Assembly: GCA_000750105.3 (NCBI GenBank) | Contig: JPHH03000070.1 | Coordinates: 1-64,000 of the forward strand | From: Tolypocladium sp. Sup5 PDA-1 | Lineage: Eukaryota; Ascomycota; Sordariomycetes; Hypocreales; Ophiocordycipitaceae | Length of the DNA stretch: 64,000 nucleotides | Direction of reading: 5' to 3' | Shown here: piece after piece, positions 55,330 to 64,000 of the stretch | Layout: every line of letters starts with the position of its first letter | Position numbering within the stretch: the first letter of the stretch is position 1 | Notes under the pieces: generated by a model | What the model saw: only the letters and a program-made list of their open reading frames with translations | What the model was told of the DNA's origin: nothing | Databases searched by the model: none | Translations under genes and position numbers: made by a program

Positions 55330-58300
55330 TGCTCCTCTGAAGGGAGATGGGCGAGCAGAGAGCTTTGCTTGTATTGTTTTCGCCCCCGTTGATCACAGCC
55401 GTTTCGATAATGGTGGGAGGGGGAGGGGTCCATGTCCAACAGAGACTACGCACTTGTCATCGTGATGCAACAATTAAACCACCCGCCTATCGTACGGCAC
55501 CGTGGTTTGCAGGTTACGGGTAAAAGATGCACCATCTTCCGTGTCCTCTGGCTTCGAGCGCCACGGCCATGGGTTGGTATTGGATCACCTGGCGCCCAGC
55601 AGCAGCCAGGAGGGCCTTGCTCTCGGGGAAGCCTGGACCCAAGGTACACCTACCTTGGGATTGAAATATGGCAACAACCGCAGAATGAAAGACGGAGACT
55701 TGCATGGATTTCAGGGCTGGAAGGCAGCATCTCTCAGCTTCGCCATACGCGACAGACTGGGCAAAAGGGGCAGCTGCCTCGAGCAAGCATGATATCGAGA
55801 ACAGGTGCAACCGGACCTGTGGTGGCAAACGCCTTTCCCGTCGACGCAGGCAGCTTTGCCTTGCCTCAGGTGTTCATCTCCAGCCAAGGCCACGCTCTGC
55901 AGACACCCTGAGGTGATTAATAAACGCAGTGAAATGACAGCAAATGCCCCTCTGCAACGGAGCCCTCGTACTAGCTCGGGCGGATATGGCAGCATCCGAA
56001 CCGTGAGTGCGCAAACGACTGGCCAGCTTCAGCGGCTCCTTGTTGAAGGAGGAAAGGGAAAACCGTTGGAACATGAATGCCAAAGCGACAGTACCCACGC
56101 ACCTCGGAGTTCGGACAAGGAGGCTCTGTGACTTCCACGAGTCCGTAGACCCAGTAACTTCCCATCGCCACCTCAAGTGGCGGCTATTCCATATTCGGTT
56201 ATGGTCACGTGAAGTGTACCATTAGGTTTCTAGTGGTCCGAGTCTCAGTAGGGGTCTCAACAGCAACCTCAGTGTCGCCAACGGGCGATGAAACGGACGA
56301 TCGGACGGGGCATTCCTTTGCACCGTCGAAGGAGTGTAGCCTGGATTGCAGGTAGGTGCCTCTTCTGATCAACTGCGTGGTGGGCCGACGGCCGTGGGTG
56401 TAGCCACTCGTCTCCGTCCCCAGTCAGTCGAAGGCATCCGAATCCGGCTCGGGCCTGGTGATGGCAACCGTCGTCGGCATCGAACGAACCCAAGCGCCGC
56501 TTGCCGGGAGCACGGTGTCCTCGAGTCTCGGCCCCGGACTTCCGGCGGACTCGAAAGATGCCGATATCGCCATCGCCAGTCTGGTGGCAAGCTCCGACGC
56601 GGCGTCTGGCTCTTCTCGACAAACTCGGCAAGCCAACGCGAGCGGGCTTGGTGCCTCGACATGGAGGCGTTCCGCAGAAACACCACGCATGGCCCCCGAT
56701 GCTGCAAAGCCGAGTGGCAGCGGACAGAGCAAGATGTTCCATTCATGGGTTCACGGCTCTGTGGCAACTTTGACGGACGCTTGTTGCCGGGACGCAGCAA
56801 AGTGGCAGTCTGGCCTACTTGTGCCGGAAAATTGATGCACTCCGCAAGCATGCCCTCGAACACGGCCCGCCCATACCGAGATATCGAGATGCCTCCGAGG
56901 CGCTCGACAGAGGCGGGAGCCTCTTGCTCCCCCAAAAAGGGGTTATAAGGGGGGGGCGGATGAAGAAAGAGAGGGCCGCGGAAGAACAGCAAAGCGATAA
57001 CGATGCTGTGGTTGCGCCCTATCCCACACCGGTGATCCCGGAACCCGTCTCCATCTCGACACTTCGTTGGCGTACTTCTCCAACTGAGGGGACGGGTTGC
57101 AGTCCATCAATGGATCAGGTGATGTCGCGAATCCTGCACCTCGCCCTACGCCTGCCCATGCCGTGCCCATGCCGTGGTTCGACGATGCGGCGTCATCTCC
57201 CGGGTTCCGTCGTGTGTGGTGTTGGACGAACTGGTGCATGCTCGACTGGTGCATGCTCGACTGCGCCGCATCTGCCTCGCCTTGGTCGCTGTTTGCTCTT
57301 TCGTCGTCGTCCGAGACTGCTCGATGCTGACCTGGGACCATAGCCGTTCCCTTTCGCCATATCCTGGCTCCTCCAAGGCATCTCTGCCATGGTCTGACGA
57401 CGCCTTCAACGGCCGGCCGTAACCAGATATAACGCAAGATGGACTGGAGGCTGAAGTCGCGAGCCGGACTCCTCACAGCCCTGTCCGCGCCATTTGCTCT
57501 CCCTTATCAATCGGAACAGGGCTGCCGCAGTGCTGGCGTTTTGCGGCGGCTTCTAACGGAACTGGCTCCGGATGGGCTTCAGAGCTCACTACTCCAAGAA
57601 AGGGGCCACGCGCTTCCCATTGGATAGAGGATTCGCCATGCAGCGTCTGTGTCCGTTGAGCACCGTGTCAGTGGCTACCTCAGCTGCTCATCCGCCTGCC
57701 AGCAACGCCTCGCTATACAGACCGCTCCTTTCCTGTCGACGGGTGCGTGCGTGGGTGCCTGGCGCAGGTCGACGACGGGGGGTGCTGGACCAGGATTTTC
57801 CGAACCGCGGAATTCTCTACCCGGGTTTCGTCGCGCCTCACGGCCAATGACGTTCACTCTGCAAGGCAGTCCGCGTGTGCCAAATAGGCGCGTGGACCTG
57901 CTTACAGCGGAACGCTTCAGGCTTCTAGGCAGATTGCGAGGCTCAAGTGACCCAGGCTGCCTCCCGAGACGTGATCCGGCCGGAGGCTGATGAAGAAGTG
58001 GCGTGGAGGTTCCAGGGCAAGGACAGACGGCCGGGCCGTGGCCAGCAGCTTGGAGGCCCGATGCTGGCAGCCATGTCTCTTTCAAAGGGACACTTGCATG
58101 CGTTGGCAGCAGCGGTGCTTGGATGATGTTGCTCTAGACCGACTGGTGCGGACTCGGGCAGCTCGCCACAAAGCCAGCCTTGCAAGGACGGGCCAGATTG
58201 GCCAGCTTGGCTCGGAGCTAGCTCCGCGTCCCGTGATTGGCCCACCTCTACCCCCGAGTCGAATCAATATGCTCGGTGGCAGGTAAGTCGCCGAAAACGC

Positions 58301-58728
58301 CGCTCCCTTCCATCCAGAAGGCATCAACGACTTGCTCGACCGTCGCTCCAGACGACAGCCCAGGCCAGCGGGCCCCTGGATACCAGTCGCCGGTGTAAAC
58401 AGAACCCCCAGAGCCCGTGGCCCAGCCCGCCTCTTGACCACTGTAATGGCTAGAGTTGCTGGCGTCTCGCTCGTGTGCCTACGTCGGTCCCCCCTCCCCA
58501 CATTATATTCCCTTTCCGCTATGCTTTTCCTCGGCTTTCCCATCATCCATCTCGCCGACATGTCCAAGCAAACGCGTCTCAGCGAGGCAACGCTCGCGGA
58601 TCTACTATGATCCGCTCGTTTCTTCTACATACTCCCTCATATGTCACGTCTGCCGCCGCGTCCTTGCCACCTGCGTCACCCGACGCCGCGCATGCCGAAA
58701 TGCCAATACTTCTCTCCGGGACCCCGAA
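55330..58728. promoter_or_regulatory. 3.4-kb divergent intergenic region between two C6 regulators
   Basis: The regulator genes at 53.1-55.3 kb (minus) and 58.7-61.3 kb (plus) point away from each other, so this long GC-rich gap contains both promoters. Short direct repeats occur at 57235-57265 (tggtgcatgctcgac twice) and 57157-57176 (cccatgccgtg twice). Open frames on both strands (for example 56269-56742 minus) overlap and lack family features. I see no gene. Confidence 0.5.
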
Positions 58729-61287
58729 ATGCAGAAGAGATATAAGCCCATACTGCCGGTCCCCAGCGTGCCGCCCCCCGAAGAAGGGGGTGCCGCGCCG
58801 CGGACGGGGTCGGTCAAGCGCAGGCGCTCCACCATCATCGTAGCCTGCAACAGCTGCCGGGCCCGGAAATCTGCGGTACGTCGAACCTTGCGGTAGAGGC
58901 TTGGGCAACTCGGTTCCCGGGAACAGAGGTGGTGCTTATCCGTTCGCTAGTGCGATGGCAACAGACCTGCTTGCGTAGCGTGTGTAACGCGAGGCGCGAC
59001 TTGCATCTACATCTCGGCCAGCCCGCGCGAGACGCCGGGCATGGCCATGAGGCGGGAGATCGAAACTCTTAAAAGGGACCACGGCAAGCTAGCGGAGCTC
59101 CTGGATATTCTGAGGACAGTGCCGGAGGCCCAGGCGTTCGACGTCCTCAGGTCGCTGAGGCTCACGAACGCGGACCACGCTGACCTGCTGCCGTCCAGCG
59201 GCGGTGGCGGCGGCGGCTCTTCCAGTGAGGCGTTGCCGCGACAAGTGCTCGTGCGACTGCCGACCCATGGAAGCATCGAGTTCACGCTGATGGTACGGCA
59301 CGCGGTCGCTTATCCCACGTTGGCGCCGCTGGATGCCGCAGCAGTCGGCATTACATCTCTGCTCGCCGCTGGCCTGGCAAACAGTGCCGCCACCGAGCTC
59401 ATGTATGTAAAGCAATTTGTCCGAAACAATTGTGTTGATGCTCCCTTCCTGGAGATTCCTGAATTGATATTGTTGTCCCACATAGCAGCATGGACGTGTC
59501 GCCCCAGCCCGTGGCCGCTCCAAGCTCCCAAGCCCCTTTTCCAACTTACGCCCCGAATGCGAACTCAACGAGCCCACCAGCCTACTGCGATCCGCGGCTA
59601 GCCCTGATAAACATTGGCTCTTGGAGCCGGATCGAAATCACCAACGAGCTCGCGGCCACGTTGGTGTCTCTCTACCTCGAGACGGACCACCCCATCTTGG
59701 GATTTTTTGACGCTGACCTGTTCCTGCAAGACCTCGTCGATCGTCGGGCCCGCTATTGCTCCCCGCTGCTTGTTTCTTCGGTTCTGTCTTGGGCATGTGT
59801 GAGTTGGAAACCATCTGGTTCTCCTGTGGGGGCATATGCTGAGAGTCCTCATCCAGCACGCGTACAGCACTTCCGAGCCAGAGGCGGCCTCCATGAGGGA
59901 GGCGTTCTTCGACGAGGCCGATGCCCTTTGGAAACACGAACAAACATCGGACTCGCTGCCCACCGTGGCCGCTGCCCAGTTCCTGAGCCTTAGCAGCATC
60001 TACAATGGCAATGACGGCGGCTTACCTTACCTTCCTCTAGGCACTCAAATGGCTCAGCGAATGGGGCTCTTCGGCCTCCCACACCTTGATGCCTCCTCCA
60101 CGGGGCACGGAAAAGAGCCGGACCACTGGTTCCGGGCAAGGTCGCATACGGCTTGGGGAATCTTCAACTGGATTACGTAAAACAGAATCTTTCCTAGGAC
60201 CGAGAACTGGCGTCTCGTCAACAACCCTATCTCTAACAGGTGTCTAGAATGCGGTCTTTTATGTTTCAAGAGGATGAGCCGGCGGCGAAATACCCTCCAA
60301 AGGGGGAGCCGCCTGGGGGAGGAATCCATCTTCGCTCCGACGAATTGGCCATGGACGGCCTGGCGTCAATCGCCCTGCCGGCCTACATGGGTCAGACATT
60401 TCCGGCCATATGCGAGTTCTGGGTGCTCACTAGCAAGTGGACGTACGTCTACTATATACCGGGAGGACAGCCTGTGCTTGGCCGCGTGCCCTTCGAATTT
60501 GCAAACGATATATTTCAGAAACTACTTGCGTGGTCAGACAACCTCCACATATTGCTCGCCCGCGGGGACCAGAGCTCGCATCACAGCATCATCCTCCAGT
60601 CAGCGCAACCCCTTTACGCCTCCTCTTTCTCGATGGAACCCGCAGCACTAACGCGGAGGCAGCATGTGGTTCCACGCCTCGGTTCTCCAGCTCTTCCGCC
60701 CCTTCGCCCAGGACCGAGCTTTATCCCCAATCAAGTCCGTCAGCACTGCCGACGGCGACTCTGCAAAGGCCATCTTCGCTGCGTCCCTAAACCAACTCAA
60801 GCATCTGACAATTGTGTTCCGTTACACGTATTCTTGCGCTTCTTACGCCATCTTCTGGCATGTTTCGTTGCTGTGTGTTGCCAACGCGGTGCTGCAGGAC
60901 ACGCAGGATCCGCAGTGGCGGTCATACTTTATGCTTTGCGTCAACAGCTACTCCGACCTATTTGGCGCCTTTCGCGTGGCAGAAGGCATCGTCAGGGGCC
61001 TCCTATCGATCGCAGTTAGCCAGGGCAGCATACGGGGGGCTGAGGCGCGCGCCCTGGCGCAGGGTGTCCAGGCAAGGGGCATCCACCATACCGATATCAG
61101 GAGAATCAGCACCAGTTTCGTCGTCGACCTCGAGTTAGCAATCACCGATCGCGAGGCCGCCCAGCTTGAGATTCTCAGTAACAACTTTGACGATTTGACC
61201 CTCTTTGATGAGTTTCTCGCAGTCGACCCGATACCGCTGGACAAGAGTCTGCAGGTACCCGACGCAGGCGGGCCGCTCCCGGATTGA
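58729..61287 (+). CDS. Zn2Cys6 transcription factor, 686 aa, six exons
   Basis: The start is the ATG at 58729 (MQKRYKPILPVP). Introns 58876-58950, 59403-59485, 59799-59856, 60177-60247 and 60599-60662 are all GT-AG; the spliced length is 2061 bases. The zinc cluster is VACNSCRARKSA | CDGNRPACVACVTRGATC, again split by the first intron, followed by a short coiled-coil-like helix (MAMRREIETLKRDHGKLAEL) and a Gly run. The regulatory domain includes ELAATLVSLYLETDHPILGFFDADLFLQDL, EPEAASMREAFFDEADALW, AAAQFLSLSSIYNGND, HTAWGIFNWIT, and MWFHASVLQLFRPF before a long helical C-terminus. These match a widespread family often called nitrate-assimilation-factor-like C6 proteins. The frame is clean. There is no adjacent biosynthetic cluster to assign as target. 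Confidence 0.85.
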
Positions 61288-61580
61288 GCGAGCAAGGTAC
61301 TAATTAAACAGCCGCCTAACTAACTAAGTAGTTAATTGATAATAAATTGAATACCACAGTGCTCAACGCATCTCTCGGCTGCCGTCAAGAACAAGCCAAT
61401 GCCTCCCATATGAGCCTTGTCACCGCAATCCCACCATTGGGCCATTCCTTCGATTCCCTTGCTATTGTGGCCGGAGATAAGTGGCAGTCTCCAATTGTCA
61501 AGAATGCGCAGCCGTTTCGAGGGACCTTCTCCGTCACCGATCCCACTGAAAGCACACCATCATCCGCGTCGGGTTTGTGC

Positions 61581-62503
61581 TCAGGCCATTCGCCTCTTCT
61601 CTTCCTGTACCACCTCGAGGATCCTTGTGTCGGCCCTATCCCTTTCAGCCAAGCCCGATTCGTCACAGGCTTCCCTGGTTTGGGTAAAGACGTTTTCTTT
61701 CCAACCGTCTCCTATATTAACTTTGCCTCCATCGTCCCAACAGGCTTGGACTGTGCGGGCGACATTCTTGAACAGGGCCTCAAGACCCCGGGCCCCCCTC
61801 CAGCGTGGAAGCTCTTGAAGGGGCGGGCATATGCCATCGCGGGCCCATGCTGGTCTCCATGGTTCTATTCAGCTGCTCCACTGTCACTAATTCCTAATCG
61901 ACCAAGTGGATTGCTTCTCGGCAAAGCCAATGCCAGGCACCATGCGAGAAACCCCGTGACCCCTTTGCCCAGCAAGACGGGCTCGCGGCCTCTGCTGCGC
62001 CAGAATTCGAGGGTCTTGAATATGGCAGACTCGGAGGTGTGTGGCGATGACACGATCTCCAGCAGCGGCAGGACATGGGGAGGATTAAAGGGGTGCACGA
62101 CAACGAGGCGGGATTTATCTCTCATCCCAGCAATCAGTTGGGATGCGGGGATGCCAGAGGTGCTTGTCCAAAAGAGAGCGTCCGGACGAGCGTGTCTTTC
62201 TACTTCAGCTCAAAGCTGGGTCTTGAACGCCAGACTCTCGGGGCTGGTCTCTTGGATGATGGCGCCGCCTCTGACAGCCTCCGGCAGTGAAGCTGTGGGG
62301 TTTATTACGATGCGCTGGTGAAGGTGCCTTGGGAGATATGTTGGAAGCACTTCATGGACATGAGATTAAAGATCAGGGCGCACGTCTATAATGGTTAGGT
62401 TGGAAGCCGAGGATAAGAGTGTGAGGTGAAGGACCGCTAGGGTCCCAGCGCCAATAAGGGATACGGGCAGGTCTTCGCCGTGAGTGCTGCTTGAGTTTTC
62501 CAT
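61581..62503 (-). pseudogene. 3-hydroxyacyl-CoA dehydrogenase-like (lambda-crystallin type) pseudogene
   Basis: From the ATG at 62503 (MENSSSTHGEDLPVSLIGAGTL) the Rossmann start GAGT and IIDVRPD are readable. The frame then stops (DL*) and continues in the same frame as ASLPEAVRGGAIIQE, PESLAFKTQL*AEVERH (second stop, TGA), FWTSTSGIPAS and VVVHPFNPPHVLPLLEIV. This last motif is typical of 3-hydroxyacyl-CoA/L-gulonate dehydrogenases. A frameshift follows VLLGKGVTGF. In the next frame EAIHLVD*ELVTVEQLNRTMETSMGPRW carries a third stop, and after another shift LEALFKNVARTVQACWDDGG and a tail end at 61581. At least three stops and two frameshifts make it non-functional. The original role would be NAD-dependent oxidation of a hydroxyacyl-CoA or sugar acid. 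Confidence 0.85.
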
Positions 62504-62883
62504 TTTGCCGGGTCGATGATATTGCAAGAAACGAACCCGGAGTAGAGCAGTGTACATCAGACACGGTGTGAGATTCTAGCACGCGTTCATGAGTTTATAC
62601 CACGCTGGCAGCCAAACGCCAAATGCACGGGTAGTCAGGTGACAGCAAAGCTGATGTCAAACGTACGCCCTTTTACGGATACGGGAAATACGATTGGCCA
62701 GCACGGTTTGAGTAGTAGTGCGGAAACGATGATGATGGCGGCACGTTTGATACGAGGCAATATCCATTTTGTTCCGTCGTCGACAAACGAGCCAACTCGG
62801 ACATGTTGCTCTGGAGGCTCCGTCTACTCTGTCAACTCATAGGTTAGCTGCGCTAGGGTTTTCATGCCTCAAATAGTTCCATG
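62504..62883. other. Intergenic region
   Basis: About 380 bp separate the dehydrogenase pseudogene from the AlaX-type gene. No feature is recognised. Confidence 0.4.
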
Positions 62884-63729
62884 TTAAGAGACCGTGTAGC
62901 TAACTCTGCTGATGCCTTTGCCCCGAGAGATCTTCTTCACGACCGTTGAACCGCAAAGGTCTGTGGTGTCGACATGAGTCCCGCCGCAAGGATACACTTC
63001 AGCGCCGACGATGCGCACCACACGGAAGCGGTCCTCCCCAGGCGGCAAGAGCCGGCGGTCCGGAATGAGACGCTCGAGGCCCTCGCGCCGGAAGTCGTCC
63101 TCGGTCCAGAAGTCGATCTCGACGGGCATCGCGCGGCCCACGTACTCGTCGACTCGGCCCTGGATCAGCTCCTTCCACTTGCCCTCGATGCTCCCGCGGA
63201 ACTCGCACGCGGCGCTGTCTGGGAAGTGGGAGGCTTTGAGCTCGTCGAAGCCCGGGATCTCGTCCTCGAGGAGGTTTCGCACCGCTGAGCCTAGGACGTG
63301 GCCGGCCGTGTGCAGCCGCGAGTACAGCAGCCTCTTTTCTTGGTCGACGGCTTGCTCGACGGCATCACCGGGGCTTATGGCGGCGCAATCGGAGGGTTCG
63401 GCGAAATGACCCAGGTGCAACACGTGCCCTTCATTCACGGCGTCCATCCGGGCAGCCCTGACTTGAAAGGTAGCGGCGCGCTCGGCACCGTTGCTGTCGG
63501 CACGAACAGCCGTCATGGTACCCTCATCCGATGGCTGTCCGCCGCCCTGCGGATGGAAGATGGTCTCTTTGGTCACGACCACGTGGTCATTCTCTGTGGC
63601 CTGCTTGAAGAGACATTGGTTTGCCTCCTCTAGCGCCGAGAAGGGTCGAATGGACTGTATTGTCGTCTTCAGTCTCAGCAACTTCGCATCGTAGTGAAAG
63701 GCCAGGTGGGTTCGAGTTGCTGCTGTCAT
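62884..63729 (-). CDS. AlaX-type alanyl-tRNA editing domain protein, 281 aa
   Basis: The start is the ATG at 63729 (MTAATRTHLAFHYD); the frame is open further upstream but without a standard ATG. The protein is a free-standing version of the alanyl-tRNA synthetase editing domain. ETIFHPQGGGQPSDEG is the conserved N-terminal barrel loop. SRLHTAGHVLG near residue 140 carries the HxxxH zinc ligands, and YPCGGTHVDTT near residue 251 carries the Cys and His that complete the metal site. Such proteins hydrolyse Ser-tRNA(Ala) or Gly-tRNA(Ala) mischarged by AlaRS, in the cytosol and sometimes mitochondria. The C-terminus KKISRGKGISRVSYTVS closes the fold. It is a single exon, intact, a conserved housekeeping-type gene at the window end. 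Confidence 0.9.
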   Translation of the reverse strand: MTAATRTHLAFHYDAKLLRLKTTIQSIRPFSALEEANQCLFKQATENDHVVVTKETIFHPQGGGQPSDEGTMTAVRADSNGAERAATFQVRAARMDAVNEGHVLHLGHFAEPSDCAAISPGDAVEQAVDQEKRLLYSRLHTAGHVLGSAVRNLLEDEIPGFDELKASHFPDSAACEFRGSIEGKWKELIQGRVDEYVGRAMPVEIDFWTEDDFRREGLERLIPDRRLLPPGEDRFRVVRIVGAEVYPCGGTHVDTTDLCGSTVVKKISRGKGISRVSYTVS

Positions 63730-64000
63730 TGCTTTTTTTTGTGGTATATCTCTGGTTCTGTTTTGCGAGTCGATATCTGCGGGCCGTGCTGTTGAGTTCT
63801 CGGACACGCGAGGATGAAGCGATCATCACGCTGAGCCATCTGTCCAGTTTTCAAAGGCATGTGGGGCGACCGCGCCCTTTGTGTAAGCGCGCTGCTTCTC
63901 ATCATCACGCGCTTCGCCGTAAAGTTTCGGTCCTTTACGGCGAAAACTGTTTCCACGTCCATCGATTGCCTTCCAAAGTTCGGCTTCACTTTCTTCAGCC
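63730..64000. other. Upstream region of the AlaX-type gene, window end
   Basis: This should hold the AlaX-type promoter. A palindromic pair, gccgtaaag and ctttacggc, lies at 63909-63942. The remaining sequence cannot be assigned because the window ends. Confidence 0.4.

Noticed and set aside
56269..57476. Long minus-strand open frames between the regulators
   Set aside because: GC-rich DNA leaves several frames open on both strands at once. None has family-like sequence.
61347..62321. 324-codon plus-strand open frame
   Set aside because: It is the antisense shadow of the 3-hydroxyacyl-CoA dehydrogenase pseudogene, whose minus-strand motifs are unmistakable.
61581..62503. RIP mutation as cause of the dehydrogenase stops
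   Set aside because: The inferred TGG-to-TGA change is not in a CpA context on the mutated strand, and frameshifts are also present, so a RIP origin is not supported by what I can see.

Overview
The window is nuclear DNA from a filamentous ascomycete (Pezizomycotina; my guess is Sordariomycetes, probably Hypocreales). The evidence is many short GT-AG introns of about 46-95 nt (one GC-AG), four Zn2Cys6 regulators, an HsbA-type secreted protein, DHA-type MFS exporters, parts of a PKS with its trans-enoyl reductase, and an NRPS-like reductase. Intron positions were placed by reading-frame continuity. In the models I call intact, the spliced exon lengths sum to a multiple of three.

Region 1 (1-13.1 kb) is a decayed secondary-metabolite cluster. 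On the minus strand is the start of a highly reducing PKS, with a ketosynthase of the PKS-NRPS type, cut by the window edge. It is followed by a trans-acting enoyl reductase, a cytochrome P450 (+), an aldose-1-epimerase-like protein (+), an FSH1-type serine hydrolase (-), an epoxide hydrolase (+), a flavin-reductase-like protein (-) and a Zn2Cys6 regulator (+). Every one carries at least one lesion: a frameshift, a small deletion, a lost start codon, truncation or a mobile insertion. A 92-bp element with TG...CA ends and 5-bp target duplications occurs twice, at 2470-2561 and 11532-11623. The second copy interrupts the flavin-reductase gene.

Region 2 (14.9-31.3 kb) holds ordinary, mostly intact genes. 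They are an M35-like secreted metallopeptidase, a repeat-rich AT-biased stretch (15.8-18.0 kb) with a strong G-quadruplex motif and 24-bp repeats, a conserved hypothetical protein, a relic, a BNR/Asp-box glycosidase, a conserved fungal protein of unknown function, an 875-aa membrane sulfatase/LTA-synthase-like protein, and a small secreted protein with a GC-AG intron.

Region 3 (31.6-45.7 kb) is a second remnant. An NRPS-like adenylation-reductase pseudogene (35.4-37.9 kb) has lost its A3 phosphate-binding motif and its carrier domain. Intact MFS exporters lie on both sides (31.7-33.6 and 44.0-45.6 kb), with an HsbA-domain secreted protein between.

Region 4 (45.6-64 kb) starts with 4.8 kb of GC-rich DNA without a supportable gene. 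Three Zn2Cys6 regulators then lie within 11 kb; two have clean multi-exon models and one has an unresolved junction. The window ends with a 3-hydroxyacyl-CoA dehydrogenase pseudogene and an intact AlaX-type alanyl-tRNA editing protein. No tRNA, rRNA or CRISPR array was recognised.
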